The notes beneath the pieces are model-generated. The model was given only the letters and a program-made list of their open reading frames with translations, did no database searches and was not told where the DNA came from. From positions 30,169,351-30,233,350 of the forward strand of contig OY755047.1 of the NCBI GenBank assembly GCA_963576565.1: 64,000 nt of DNA, in the 5' to 3' direction. The position numbers and the translations under genes are program-made. Source of the DNA: Aspidapion aeneum. Lineage: Eukaryota; Arthropoda; Insecta; Coleoptera; Brentidae. Position 1 is the stretch's first letter. Each line of letters opens with the position of its first letter. Shown here piece after piece: positions 22,750-35,404 of this stretch.

Positions 22750-25700
22750 ACATACATAGATACATACAGGTGAAGTTAAATAAAAGCTTGTAATAAAAAT
22801 AACAAATGTTTGCTTGGAAATCGCATTGCTGCTTATTTTGCAATCGATTGGTTTAAATGTAACCAGTGTGATTACAAAGCAACACAGACAATTCGGTTTA
22901 AAAAAATTGCTGCGGCACCTATAATAGCAGAAAATGGATTGGTTTAAATTCACCCAGTGTAATTAGAATACCAAACATAAGTTCCATTTTAAACCGCCAT
23001 CGCCATAAAGACAATTGATTTAAATAAGGCTGAAATGCAATAAGTGTGATTACAAAACAATACAGAAGGCTCATATTTGGGACCTTTTGCATGTCACATT
23101 TTTCACGTAGCCTTTATTTAAAGCATATGGATTTGGATAATGCTTGACCTTACTTGTGTTCGAATGACGCAGGCTACTAGTTCCTTTATTTAGACACAGT
23201 GTTGCCGGACATATAACGTTATGGCATAATTTAATGTAAACTTAAAATATTTTTGATACCAATACAATTATTTCAAAAGCTACCAATGCGGGGTAATCCG
23301 CAGATTTAATTTTATGCCAATTATTGAAAATTATTTTTTATAAAAACTGGTAGATAAAATGTGTTGTTGTTTGGCAACAGTGTTTAGCAACTAGTTAAAA
23401 GTCATCAATGTTCTGTGAAGTGTGTAAAAATAAAGAAGAAGAGTACACTGTTCATATCATATTTTTTGGCGATTTTCAGTTTTTCCCTAGTTGTTTTCTG
23501 AACATTTTTCTTAATTTTGCCTACAGAACACAACACAGGTTTTTGACAGATAAATTATGTATAACAAAAATAACACAAATAAAAATTGTGTCTGCAAAAG
23601 GTAAAAATTGGACTTATAAATATCACGTGACATCTGTCGTTTAATGTCACATTAATAAAGGATAAAGTTAGCTTATGGAGTGCCTGCAAAAGATCTGTAT
23701 TAAGAGACATATGCTGCAGCACCAAAGTTATTTCAATAACCAATGGAAGTCCTGTTTAAAAAGCATTTGCTGTGCCATAAAGAGCAGATGCAATCAATTG
23801 GTTTGAATGCAACCACTATGATTACAAAGCAATATCACAAAAAGCGTAATAAAATGAACTATTTGTCATAAAATTTTAAATCATTTTTCCCGAACTTAGG
23901 TTATGCTTTACAATCAAAATCAAAAATGTTTTAAAATGTTTGCTTGAAAAGGGCATTGCTGCTGCATAAAAGACCAGATGCAATTGATTGGTTTAAATGT
24001 AACTAGTATGATTACAAAGCAATACAGATAATTACGTTAAACATATTTCCTACAGCACCTATAATAGCAAATTAAAATGGATTGGTTTAAATGCAACCAG
24101 TGTGATTACAATCCCAAACACGTTTTATTTTAAAGCACATTCGTTAAGCTATCCATTGCTATAAAGGAGCAGACAATTATTGGTTTAAATAAGGGTAAAG
24201 TGCAAAGTGTGATTACAAAACATTAAGGCTCACATTAGGGACTTTTAGCATGTCCCATTTTTCACTTATTTTTTATTTGAGGCATTCGCAGTTACCTCTG
24301 AACTTTATCCCTGACTAAATGATAATATTCGACCTTACTTGTGTTCGAATAACGCAGGCTACTAGTTCCTTTATTTAGAGACAGTGTTTCCGCTCGTATA
24401 ACGTTATGACAAATGTAATGTAAATTTTAAATATTTTTGATACCAGACAGTTATTTCCAGAGCTACCAATGCGGGTAATCCGAAGATTTAATTTTACTTT
24501 TGACAGATAAATAAAGGATCACGTGACACATGTCGTTTAATGTCACATTAATAAAGGATAAAGCTACCTAATGGAGGCCTGCATAAATTTGCAATGCAGA
24601 TGCAATCAATCTTTTTCAACAAACTTTGTAACAATTTATTTTGACAGTTTTGATGCTTTTATTATAATAGTTAGGTATCAAATAACATTAACAATGTCAA
24701 AGTAAAAAACTAAATAAAATAAAGATAAAACTCGACATTAAAATAGACTCACACATATATACACACTCACACTCTTCGAGAAAATAATAAAATTATAATA
24801 AATTTAGTTTATCCAGACCGGAGTTTACAGAGAGAGTCCCCAAAACTGCTGCAAAATTTCCTCTGTATAGCAATCAATTCGTTTGAATGCAAGCGCTTTG
24901 ATTACAAAGCAATATTACAAAAAGCTTCATAAAATGGACAATTTGTAAAAAAAATTCATCAAATTTTAAATTATTTTTCCCGAACATAAGTTATGTTTTA
25001 CAATGAAAATAACAAATGTTTGCTTGGAAGGGGCATTAGTGCTGCATAAAAGAGCATACTGTGTAACACAGATGATTCAGTTTAAAAAAGTTGCAGGACC
25101 TATAATAACAGATAAAATGGATTGTTTTAAATGCAACCAGTGTAATTACAATATTAAACATAAGTTTCATTTTAAAGCATTTTCGTTACGCCATCCATCG
25201 CCATAAAGGAGCAGACAATTGGTTTAAATAAGGCTGAAATGCAACAACTGTGATTACAAAACAATTCGGAAGGCTCATATTTGGGACATTTTTTACTTAT
25301 CCTTTATTTTAGGAATGCGCAGTTACCCACTTTGAACTTTATTTGACCTTACTTGTGTTCGAGTAACACAGGCTACTAGTTCCTTTATTTAGAGACAGTG
25401 GTGCCCATATAACATTATGACAAATGTAATTTAATTTTAAAATATTTTTGATATAATTATTTCAAGAGCTACCAATGCAAAGTAATCCACAGATTTAATA
25501 TTATGCCAATTATTGAAAGTAATTTTTTATCAAAACTGCTAGATGTGTTGTTTGACAACAGTGTTCACCATCTAAGCAAAAGTCATCAATGTTCTGTGAA
25601 GTGTGTAAAAAAAGAAAAAGAAGAAGTACACAGACATAATTATATTTCACTGGTATTAGTTTTTCAGTTTTTCCCTAGCCTACAAAACACAAACTTTTGA

Positions 25701-25937
25701 CAGATAACAAAAATAACGCAAATAAAAATTGTGTCACATTAATAAAGGATAAAGCTATCTTATGGAGTGCCTGCAAAAGATCTCTATTAAGACACATATG
25801 CTGCAGCATTAAATAAGTCTCAATAACCAACGGAAGTCCTGTTTAAAAATGCATTTGCTGCGCCATAAAGGAGCAGATGCAAACAATTGGTTTGAGTGCA
25901 ACCACTATGATTACAAAGCAATATAACAAAAAGCGTC
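22750..25937. repeat. tandem array of a ~1.1-kb unit, left part
   Basis: Successive copies can be aligned by shared anchors. TTTGCTTGGAA plus CATTGCTGC is near 22805, 23940 and 25017. TTCCCGAAC..AAG is near 23887 and 24972. CGCAGGCTACTAGTTCC is near 23168, 24350 and 25368. Spacings are 1.0-1.2 kb. Each unit also contains several ~32-bp sub-repeats of the form TTGGTTTAAATGCAACCAGTG with TGATTACAAAG. The array is cut by the BEL/Pao insertion at 25938 and resumes at 40832. Copies are diverged and carry indels. I see no conserved ORF. Confidence 0.8.
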
Positions 25938-26104
25938 TGTTAGATTGATCACTTTGTAGTTTGATATTTGATTAATCACTTTATAATTTGTTGCTATTTT
26001 TTGATAGTTAATTTTTGATTGATGGTTTGGAATAGTCAAAAAAATATAGAATTTGAATTTATATAAAAATAGTTTTGATTGCAAAATAGTTAAGATATAG
26101 TCAT
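25938..26104 (+). repeat. 5' LTR of outer BEL/Pao element, first part
   Basis: It begins TGTTAGATTGATCAC and is interrupted after 26104 by the inner element. The remaining 19 bp lie at 33542-33560. It matches 40645-40826 apart from a 4-bp insertion and a few substitutions. Confidence 0.9.
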
Positions 26105-26915
26105 TGTCTCACTCCGATAGCTCAAAAATTTGTGGTTTACCTAGTGGACTGTATTTAAACAAGTCCTTCGCTTTCATTTGAAGGGTATAGGAACGCACGC
26201 GAAATCGTACCTTTCTGAAGTGAAATTTAATTGAGACATAAAAATAATATTGGTATATGTTGACTATTTAAGAGCGAAATAATAGAAAAATATTAATGAT
26301 GCGATCTTATAGGAGAGGGACTTACCGGTGATGTCTTGATCTCTTCCAACTGGTGCACCAGATTCGCCAGAAGTCTTCTATAGCGGTCCAGCACTCCCGA
26401 GTTTCAATGTTTGGAGTTTTAGAGGAATTTTATGGTTTTTAGAGTTCACCATTTTTTATAAAAGCGTTGATCGTTCAAAATATTCCGATCGAGAGCGTGT
26501 GTGTATGGCGACCGACTTTTAGGTTCTGTCGTTTTTGCGGCGTGTTTCTTCGCCCTCTATAGGAAAATCGCATCACTTCTAATAAAAAGAATTTAGAATT
26601 CTAATTTTATTAAAAATAATAAAAACGCGATTTAAATTAAAATATGCAGAGGGCGGTAGTAATATGAGGATTGAATTAAAATTAGAAATATATTATTAAA
26701 TGCGTTTGGAATTTAAATATTAAACTATGCCAAATTGATAGTTTATAGCTAGTTTGTAAGTTTTAAATTTACCTTAACCTATTGAGTAAAACTACAACCC
26801 AATTATACCCAATTGTAACCCAAAATATGAGTTTTAAAAAATAAAAATAAAATGTTCTGAACAAATAATAAAAATTAGAATAAAAGAAAAAGAGGTTTTT
26901 TGCGAAACCGAAACA
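26105..26915 (-). repeat. 3' LTR of inner BEL/Pao element
   Basis: 811 bp, TG...CA ends in minus orientation. It differs from the partner at single sites near 26152, 26196, 26430 and 26772. Confidence 0.92.
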
Positions 26916-26933
26916 TACTGGCGGCCGAAAATG

Positions 26934-27857
26934 CTATGCATTTTCCAAGGGGCCAATAGGTAAAGGACACAGTTTAGAGATTGGTCTCTTTAACAAACTA
27001 TCCTTGGTTTTGACAGAGGCTACTCGATTTATCCCATCCTTACCGGGAAAAATTTCAACCACTCTGCCGAGTTGCCACTGAAGGGGCGGTAATAAATCGT
27101 TTTTAATTATAACTAAGCGTCCAACTTCAGGAGTTGAAGTGGGTTCCAACCACTTACTCCTTTGTTGTAGAGTATGGAGATACTCTTGTTGCCAGCGTCT
27201 CCAAAAATCTTGGTGGATTCGTTGGAGGAGCTGCCAACGCGTGAGACGATTTATTTTAATATCAATAAAGTTTGCGTCAGGAACGGCGCTTAGCGGTTCC
27301 AGAGATAAAAAGTGACCTGGGGTCAGCGCGGAAATATCATTTGTATCGCTAGAAATTTCAGTGAGAGGACGCGAGTTTAAAATAGCTTCGATTTGACAAG
27401 TTACAGTGTATAGTTCTTCGAAGGTTAATATTTGATGTCCTATTAAGCGGATCAAGTGTTTTTTAACTGACTTGATTCCTGACTCCCAAAGTCCTCCAAA
27501 ATTTGGACTATTACTCGGGATAAAATGCCATTTAATGGGACGCGTAGAATCGAGCTGTAAAAGCTTGCGGTTAGCTGAGAAAAAGTTAGTTGCATTATCA
27601 CTATACAAATCGGATACGTAGTTTCGGCGCGCAACAAATCTGCGAAGCGCAGCAATAAAACAATCAGCGGTCAAATCGCTTGCTATTTCTATATGAATGC
27701 ATTTAGTACTTAGGCAAACAAACAGACATATGTAAGCCTTTATAGTACGATTTCCACGATGTCGACTCATGACTATATTTATTGGACCTCCGTAGTCAAC
27801 ACCGGTGTGCAAAAATGCTCTCAACTGAGATACGCGGGGAAACGGTAATGAACCCAT
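26934..27857 (-). pseudogene. inner BEL/Pao integrase core and C-terminal domain
   Basis: This 307-codon open frame continues the pol of the inner element after two small frame breaks around 27857-27900. The integrase catalytic triad is readable: D21 in VDYGGP, D87 in YSDNATNF, and E125 in FGGLWES. The C-terminal domain typical of BEL/Pao pols follows (DLLPPLQWQLGRV and FPGKDG.NRV). The frame ends close to the 3' LTR, so there is no env-like ORF. All key acidic residues are present, so the integrase itself looks intact and only its link to the rest of pol is broken. Its first dozen residues are out of frame with the family's usual sequence. Confidence 0.88.
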
Positions 27858-27883
27858 GAGGCTGAACCGACTTAGGATTGCAT

Positions 27884-30766
27884 TTAAAACATATTATACA
27901 TGTTGATAAAACGTGCAATTTCGCGTTTTGCGGCCATGATCCAGTACAATTGACTAAGCAAAAAATGTACCGTCCTCACTCCTGCATGAAGATATTTTAT
28001 ATGGAAATGTTCGATAATCATGAGGGTGAGTTTACTCTTGCGTGGTAATAAAATTTGATGTTTCTTGTCATATTGCAGAGAGGAGTGATGCAATCTGCCC
28101 CCTACTCTGATTAAATCGTGAGGATCCAAAAATAAATTTAATTTTTGCATTGATTTATTTAGTTTTAAGTTGTTTTTTAAAGCGTGAATTTCTTCTGAGA
28201 AATAAATTGACTGTTCATTTTTTATGAGTAAATGAATTGCGTTTGTTATTTCAACAAATGTCAGAAAATCTTCATTAAATTTTAAATTAGGCGGTTTTAA
28301 GAAAAATGTATTATTTAAAAAGCGTAAAATATAGGCCAAAACTCTACACATTTTAGAAAAATTAGAGTTTTCCATTAAAAGCGTGTCCAAAAAATTAGGA
28401 GCTGTATTTTGCGTTGCAACTAAAGTTAAATTAGGCAATAATTTCTCCTCTAAAAGAGTTTCAGGAGAGTCATTTAGTTCACAGTCTTTAGGCCAGTATT
28501 CATAAGATTGTCTCAAAAAATCAGGGCCGTTAAAAAATAATTTGTGATTAATTAATTCACTGGGATAAACTCCTCTTGAAGCAACATCTGCGGGGTTTTG
28601 TGACGTTGAGATGTATGACCAATTTTTGGGTGGTAGTTTATCTTGAATTTGTGAAACACGATTTTGAACGAACGTTTTCCACCTAGAAGGGTGCGCTCTT
28701 ATCCAAGAAAGTGCTACTTGTGAGTCACTAAAAGCAAAAACTTGATGTATTTTCAAGCGGGACTTAAAAGTGGTTAAAACAAAGTGAACTAAATCAGCTA
28801 AAAGATTACAAGCGGCTAATTCAAGTCTTGCAATACTTGTAAATTTGAGAGGAGCAACTCTAGTTTTAGAGCATAAAAGGTAAACTGATATTTCATTTCT
28901 GTAAATAACGCGTAAATATACTATTCCGGCATAAGCTTTATTACTAGCGTCCGAAAATGCGATTATTTCAATGCGTGCATTACCAGAAAAAATATTTATA
29001 AATCTAGGCAAGCGAAAATCTTTGAGTAAGGGTAGTTCCGATTTATAAAGTTCCCAAAGTCGAATAATTTCAACAGGAGCTTCGGAATCCCAGTCTAATT
29101 TAAGTTTCCAAAATTCTTGAATTAGAAATTTTATTAAAATGGTTACTGGCGCGAGCCAACCTAAAGGGTCATATATTTTAAAAATTTCAGAAAGTATATT
29201 GCGTTTGGTACATTCGCGACTCAATGGTTCTACCGAGTAAGAAAAATAATCAGAACAAGGCTGCCATCTAAGACCTAAAATTTTAGTGGTCTCGTCGGTA
29301 TCTAAAGAAAGCGCGGTTGGGTTTATATCGGGTACAGACAAGTGTTCTAAAACTTTTTTGTTATTACTAGCCCATTTATGAAGCTTAAAGCCTCCAGAGT
29401 TAAGCAAACAAGATAGCTCTTTTTGAAGCGAAATAGCTTCTTGTACAGAGCTAGCGCCAGTTACAAAGTCATCGACAAAATTGTCAGACCTTAAGACTTG
29501 AGAAGCGCGAGGAAAATTTTGTTTTTCATCTTCAGCCATTTGCTGTAAAACTCTAAGAGCTAAATAAGGAGCGGGGGTAGTACCGTATGTCACAGTTTTT
29601 AAACGATAATCGCGAATAGGTTCAGAGTTATTGGAACGCCACAGGATTCTTTGATAATCCTGGTGCTGAGGTGCAATTAAGATTCCACGAAACATTTTAG
29701 AAATGTCGCAACAAAGAGCTACTTCGTGTAATCGAAAATTAAGTAAAATGCTGCAAATGTCCTTTTGCAATTTAGGACCAGCGTAAAGAGTATCATTTAA
29801 GGAGAGGTTTTGGTTATTTGATTGCATAACTGTACTCGCATTAAAAACGACTCGAAGCTTAGTTGATAAGCTTTCAGGGCGTTCAATATGATGATGAGGA
29901 ATGTAATAACTTTTTTCTGTAACTTCCCGGTTTTCGATTAATTCCATGTGATCAAGTGTTAAATAGTCTTCCATAAAATCGGAATATTTTTTATAAGTTT
30001 CCGGCATTTTTATTAACCTTCTTTCTAGCGAGAGAAACCTCTTTAGCGCAAGATCACGACTATTTGGAAAAATCGGTTCAATATTATCGCGAAAAGGAAG
30101 AGTTACAGTATAGCGGCCTTCATCATTACGAGATACCGTATTTTGAAATATTTTTTCACACATATCATCTTGAGGTGAAAGAATACGTTTCGTTTCAGGG
30201 ATATTTTCTATTTCCCAAAATTTTATAAGCGAATCATTTAGCATTTTATTTGAAATTTGACAAAAAAATGATTGTGAAATTTGCTGCGTAGCGAGAGAAT
30301 TAACTTTTCCCATTAAAATATATCCAAAAATGGTATTTAGCGCAATCGGTTCCTGATTATTTCCAAAAATTCGTCCATCTTGAATTATATAAGGAAACAA
30401 ATCAGCTCCGATTAAAATGTCAATAGCTCCCGGTCTATAAAAGTTCGGGTCCGCGAGATTCAAATTTTTAACTATTTTCCAGTCATTTATTTTAATCTCA
30501 CTGCTAGGAACTGAAGAGCATATTTGCGGCAAAATTATAGTATTAACCGATAAAGTTTGCGTGTCATTACAAGGCCTGATAATTAAATTTACAGAACCCA
30601 ATTTTGACTGTAAATGCGTGTCACCAATCCCCTGGACTTCAGTAGTCACGTATACGCGGGGTAACCCTAATTTATTTGCACATTTCAAGGATAAGGAGGA
30701 GCTGCGACCCAGTATCCAAAACTCCCCTAACAGTCTGAAAATTTCCTCTAACATCTTTGATTTCAA
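27884..30766 (-). pseudogene. inner BEL/Pao pol: protease end, RT, RNase H, integrase zinc domain
   Basis: This is a 960-codon open frame. The front contains the end of an aspartic protease, whose DTG lies in the gag frame. The RT follows, with LRVVFNAST (about 304-312), CCDISKMF (motif A, D354) and FVDDFVTGA (catalytic DD at 432-433). RNase H comes next with FSDAS (D606), LELAA (E649), FSDSQ (D681) and NPADVASRG. The HH part of the integrase zinc finger is near the end (HFHIKYLHAG). The frame meets a stop just where the CC pair should follow. All catalytic residues are kept. Domain order and motifs are those of BEL/Pao rather than Ty3 or Ty1. Confidence 0.9.
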
Positions 30767-32222
30767 AAATCGCGGTTGATAAAAGTACAGCGGAATTATT
30801 CATATAAGACGAATAGCATGCACCACCGTTATTTTGGAAATTTTCGACCGTTGGTTGTTGCTGTATGCGCGCTTCGCTGCTGGACGTCGCGACGCCTGAA
30901 ATTGTTTCAGTGGCAGTGGGTGCGTTTATATCGAGAGTATTAAAGTGACAAGAACTGTGATGTCGTTTCCGGCAAAATCGACATGAATGTGTGCTTTTGC
31001 ATTGGAAAGTGCGATGCATATTAGAAGTACAATTTATGCACCATTTTTTATCCTTCAGAAAATTAAATCTTTCTTGAGGAGACTTAGAAACGTAATTTGG
31101 ACATAAACTTAAAGCGTGATCGCTTGAGCAAATAGGGCATTTTAATTTTTGAGGGGTTTGATTTTGCGGCGAATTATTTGTACCAAAAAAGGCACGTGGA
31201 GATTGTCGCGTGTTATATTGATGCGTGGATTGCGTTTTAAAATTATTATTTTGCGATTTTGCGGGTTTATTTCTAAGAGAAACTTCCATATTAAATGAGG
31301 AACTAGCGTTTACAGTAAAAAGAGCGTTGCAATGTTGATCAAAGAAATTGTAGATACTCCTATAGGAAGGAATTTCCGTAGTTTTTCCGTGAAAAACTTC
31401 AAAGCGGGTTTGAATATTATGGTCATCCGATTTAAGCAGTTTTTGCGCTAAAATAAAATCCCAAAAATCAGGTTCTAACCCAACTGTTTTAAGAGCCTCG
31501 AGATTTTTTGTAAAAATCTCAAGTAGATTTCTGAGAGCTAAAGGGTCTTCAGAATTAACTTTTGGAGCGTTTTCAATGGCTAATGTTTGGGCTAAGAGGC
31601 GATCATTTTTATAGCGTTTTACTAATTGTTCAAAAGCAATAGGATAATTCGCGTCTGAGAGGGGTAATTGAGTGACCAATTCTTTTGGAGGACCTTCCAA
31701 ATTTGTAACAAGCAAAGAGTATTTTTGCATATTTGGAATATTTGGATTGTCGTGAATCAAGCTTTTAAACAAATCATAAAAAGCTGGAAATTGATTCAAT
31801 TCTCCATTAAATTTAATTAAATCGATCCTCGGTAAATGATAAGACATATTGTCATTTTGTTGCGAACCACCCGGAGAATGTGGATTCATGGTAAGACGGC
31901 GATTGCCACTAGAAGCCTGTGCAGAAGTTTGAAAAAGATCATTAAAAATTTCTTGAATTTGCGTGACACTTTTCTGAAAATCGTGAAGTTTTTTCCTAGC
32001 TGATTCGACTTCATTTTTATCAGCAAAAATTTCATTTAGCAAAGTAGAATGCTTTTTTGAAAACTCCGCGCGAATATCTTCAAGTTCTTCAAAGCGAATT
32101 TTAAAAGTATTGCGTTTTGTGGCGTCAGTTTTAGCTTCTAGGGCTACTGCTAAAATTTCATTAACATTGGATTCCTCCATATCTCGAAAAACTTTAATTT
32201 TCTTGATTTTCTCAGCTGCCAT
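30672..32222 (-). CDS. inner BEL/Pao gag with start of protease
   Basis: This 516-codon frame starts at a Met (32222) about 500 bp inside the 5' LTR. It has an N-terminal coiled-coil-like Lys/Glu region (1-100) and a DUF1759-type Gag core (PRIDLIKFNGEL, 131-142, onward to about 300). Three Cys/His clusters follow: CPICSSDHALSLC at 362-374, CINCTSNMHRTFQC at 395-408, and CRFCRKRHH from 414. At the very end is the protease active site VLDTGSQ (501-507). A frame break right after the DTG separates it from pol, whose frame continues at 30766. Gag packages the RNA and the zinc clusters bind it. Whether the break is programmed frameshifting or a mutation cannot be told from one copy. Mutation is more likely, because the surrounding residues read sensibly only if a base is lost or gained. 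Confidence 0.9.
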   Translation of the reverse strand: MAAEKIKKIKVFRDMEESNVNEILAVALEAKTDATKRNTFKIRFEELEDIRAEFSKKHSTLLNEIFADKNEVESARKKLHDFQKSVTQIQEIFNDLFQTSAQASSGNRRLTMNPHSPGGSQQNDNMSYHLPRIDLIKFNGELNQFPAFYDLFKSLIHDNPNIPNMQKYSLLVTNLEGPPKELVTQLPLSDANYPIAFEQLVKRYKNDRLLAQTLAIENAPKVNSEDPLALRNLLEIFTKNLEALKTVGLEPDFWDFILAQKLLKSDDHNIQTRFEVFHGKTTEIPSYRSIYNFFDQHCNALFTVNASSSFNMEVSLRNKPAKSQNNNFKTQSTHQYNTRQSPRAFFGTNNSPQNQTPQKLKCPICSSDHALSLCPNYVSKSPQERFNFLKDKKWCINCTSNMHRTFQCKSTHSCRFCRKRHHSSCHFNTLDINAPTATETISGVATSSSEARIQQQPTVENFQNNGGACYSSYMNNSAVLLSTAIFEIKDVRGNFQTVRGVLDTGSQLLLILEMCK

Positions 32223-32725
32223 TTTGTATTATAATAAAAGCGTATATTAAAAGCGAATATCAAAAGCGTTTATAAAAAGCGTTTATAAAAAGCGTTTATT
32301 AAAATTAAACTGTAAATCAAAGCTATTTTAAAAGCCAAAATAATTTAAAAATATTTTTATAATTTTTTAAAAATATTTATAGAAGCGATATAAACGTAGT
32401 CATTTTTTCAGTATGCCACAGAAAGAATTCCTGAAAATATATGCGTTTATCTTTATAGCGAGGTGACCTCAGATCAGTGATCCAAAACAACCGAATAAAC
32501 CTTTTTTGTTAGCCTGTCGAGACCAAGGATTTTATAAAAAAAACTGATATGGCGTTACCTACTACACGAGCAGTAAATAAATTTATATTTTAAAATTTAA
32601 AAATTCTTGTAAAAAACAGTCCTCATGTTATTACCAATATTACCTGCGTTTCACTTTAGAAAGGATGATTTTTTAATTTCAAACTAATAAAAATCAAAAT
32701 CCGGCGATCGAAGTGATCAAAAATA

Positions 32726-33536
32726 TGTCTCACTCCGATAGCTCAAAAATTTGTGGGTTACCTAGTGGACTGTATTTAAACAAGTCCTTCGCTTTCATTT
32801 GAAGGGTATAGGAACGCACGCGAATTCGTACCTTTCTGAAGTGAAATTTAATTGAGACATAAAAATAATATTGGTATATGTTGACTATTTAAGAGCGAAA
32901 TAATAGAAAAATATTAATGATGCGATCTTATAGGAGAGGGACTTACCGGTGATGTCTTGATCTCTTCCAACTGGTGCACCAGATTCGCCAGAAGTCTTCT
33001 ATAGCGGTCCAGCACTCCCGAGTTTCAATGTTTGGAGTTTTAGAGGAATTTAATGGTTTTTAGAGTTCACCATTTTTTATAAAAGCGTTGATCGTTCAAA
33101 ATATTCCGATCGAGAGCGTGTGTGTATGGCGACCGACTTTTAGGTTCTGTCGTTTTTGCGGCGTGTTTCTTCGCCCTCTATAGGAAAATCGCATCACTTC
33201 TAATAAAAAGAATTTAGAATTCTAATTTTATTAAAAATAATAAAAACGCGATTTAAATTAAAATATGCAGAGGGCGGTAGTAATATGAGGATTGAATTAA
33301 AATTAGAAATATATTATTAAATGCGTTTGGAATTTAAATATTAAACTATGCCAAATTGATAGTTTATAGCTAGTTTGTAAGTTTTAAATTTAACTTAACC
33401 TATTGAGTAAAACTACAACCCAATTATACCCAATTGTAACCCAAAATATGAGTTTTAAAAAATAAAAATAAAATGTTCTGAACAAATAATAAAAATTAGA
33501 ATAAAAGAAAAAGAGGTTTTTTGCGAAACCGAAACA
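32726..33536 (-). repeat. 5' LTR of inner BEL/Pao element
   Basis: 811 bp, partner of 26105-26915. On the minus strand it precedes gag by about 500 bp of leader. Confidence 0.92.
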
Positions 33537-33574
33537 GTCATACATATAGAAAAACCAACATTTGGTCCTTCGAG

Positions 33575-35376
33575 TTCAATACAGCGCTTTACAGTACAAA
33601 AAATTAGATTGAGAAACACAATTTTCAATGGAGAACGATAGATACTCACTTAGCCACAACATCAGAGGAAAAAGCCAATATGCTGGCCAAAATCTTTTCC
33701 TCCAACTCAAACCTAACAGTGCCAAATGGAAAAACTCCACCGTTCATTGAAAGGGTTTCCCACAGTATGCCAGAGGTACCCTTTTGTCACAGAGAAATAC
33801 GAAAATCCCTTAAAAAGTTGGATACAAACAAAGCAATGGGTCTAGATGGCATTCCCGCGATAGTACTCACAAATTGTGCTAGCGAACTCACCCCAACTTT
33901 CGCAAAATTATTCAATTTATCTTATAGGCAAGGAGTATATCCATCATCATGGAAGTCTGCCGCAGTACAACCCATTCCAAAAAAAGGAAAAAAGACAGAT
34001 CCGTTAAACTATAGACCAATTGCTCTACTTCCGGTGAAATCAAAAGTAATGGAAAGAGTTGTGAACAATCACCTAACCAAGTACTTGGAAAAGTACAAAA
34101 TTATCAACGACAAGCAATACGGATTTCGAAAATATAGGTCAACTGGCGATTTACTTACATACGTCACTCATGGCAAAAAGCGATTGAGTTGCGAGGTGAA
34201 ACAAGAACAATTGCCTTAGATATATCTAAAGCATTAGATAAAGTCTGGTATGAAAATCTGCTCAACAAGCTCAAAGCAACGGGATTGTCGCCGAGACTTT
34301 GCACTTGTTTTGAAAGTTACCTTAAGGATAGATCCATTTATGTTGCACTGGATGGCCGGAACTCCAACTCTTACCAAATAAATGCTGGTATGCCACAGGG
34401 AGCAATTCTTTCACCAACACTTTTTCTGATTTACATAAATGACCTCATAGATAAAACAGTAAATCCACTTTATTGCTTTGCAGATGATGGCAATGTAGTC
34501 TCCTCAGTCATACCACCCATATGTCTATCCGCACGTGAATTCCATTACCTTAGACTAACTGAAATATCACAGATAAATAACGACTTGGAGATAATAGAGG
34601 ACTGAGGCAACAAAAACCTTGTACAGTTCAACGCGCAGAAAACCCAAGCAGCCCTGTTTTCAAAAAAGACCAGCACCGGTGAGCCAAACATCATGCTATC
34701 TGGAAGTGCTGTCGCATTGCAGAGCCAGTTGAACATCTTAGGAGTCACTGCAGAGACCAACATGTCTTAGCACAGTCACGTGGCAGATATAGCTAAAAGG
34801 GCGTCCCAAAAGCTTGGGGTGCTATTTCGTACAAGACATCTGTATACACCAAGCCAACTGCTGACACTCTACAAAGCCCAGATTCGACCAACTATGGAGT
34901 ACTGCTCACATATATCGAGTGCGGCACCCAAACATACCTTAATGCTTTTGAACACCGTGTAAAAACGACCTATCAAGCTGATCAATGACCCCGCACTTAC
35001 CCGTAGCTTGGATAGTCTCGAACATTGAAGAACTGTGGGCGATCTATCTCTCTTCTACAGGTATTATCACGGAAAATGCTCTGAAGAGTTGGCACGTATG
35101 ATCCCCCCGGGAGTAGCACCTACTAGGCGAACACGTCAAACAGACGGTAACCATCAATTTATTGTCAAAATAGAGGCACCAAGAACCTCATTATATCAGA
35201 ATTCATATCTCTGGAGAACAGCATCGCTGTGGAATAAACTCTCTGCGACAGTTTTCTCTGCAGGTTACAACCTGAACCGTTTCAAAACCAACTCACACCA
35301 ATATTTCCGCGCACTTGCCACTTCTCGAGCGTGATAGGGATCTCCTTGCGAGTGCGCATACCCGTAAAAAAAAAAG
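33575..35376 (+). mobile_element. jockey-like LINE inserted in the outer BEL/Pao leader
   Basis: The LINE is 5'-truncated. The endonuclease-RT linker (EEKANMLAKIF) begins near 33660. The RT follows in 33680-34219: KKLDTNKAMGLDGIP, NYRPIALLP and QYGFRKYRSTGDLLTYV. A one-frame shift leads to 34189-34605 with ALDISKALDKVW (motif A), GMPQGAILSPTLF and CFADDGNV (catalytic box). Stops and shifts follow, but the C-terminal region is recognisable at 34780-34962 and 35035-35334, ending FRALATSRA. An A10 run at 35367-35376 is the likely poly-A tail, after which BEL/Pao sequence resumes. It is a different and more decayed family than the RTE-like copy at 15118. The target duplication is not resolved. 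Confidence 0.82.
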
Positions 35377-35404
35377 CAGACACTCCAAGAACACTATAAA
35401 AAAA

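Larger units (their letters stand above)
26105..33536 (-). mobile_element. young BEL/Pao LTR retrotransposon (inner), minus strand
   Basis: Two 811-bp LTRs (26105-26915 and 32726-33536) of equal length differ at about four positions. They are flanked by the 5-bp duplication GTCAT (26100-26104 and 33537-33541), as BEL/Pao integrases make. Read on the minus strand the LTR begins TGTTTCGG and ends GAGACA. The internal part encodes gag, then protease-RT-RNase H, then integrase. It is recent by LTR similarity but carries three or so frame breaks. It is inserted in the 5' LTR of the outer element and in opposite orientation to it. Confidence 0.93.

Noticed and set aside
23408..23644. ORF beginning MFCEVCKNKEEE as a small zinc protein
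   Set aside because: It lies in the 1.1-kb repeat, the other units break the frame, and only one Cys pair is present.
35315..35404. Start of outer gag at the longest open frame
   Set aside because: These bases are the end and poly-A of the inserted LINE; gag starts at the Met at 35405.
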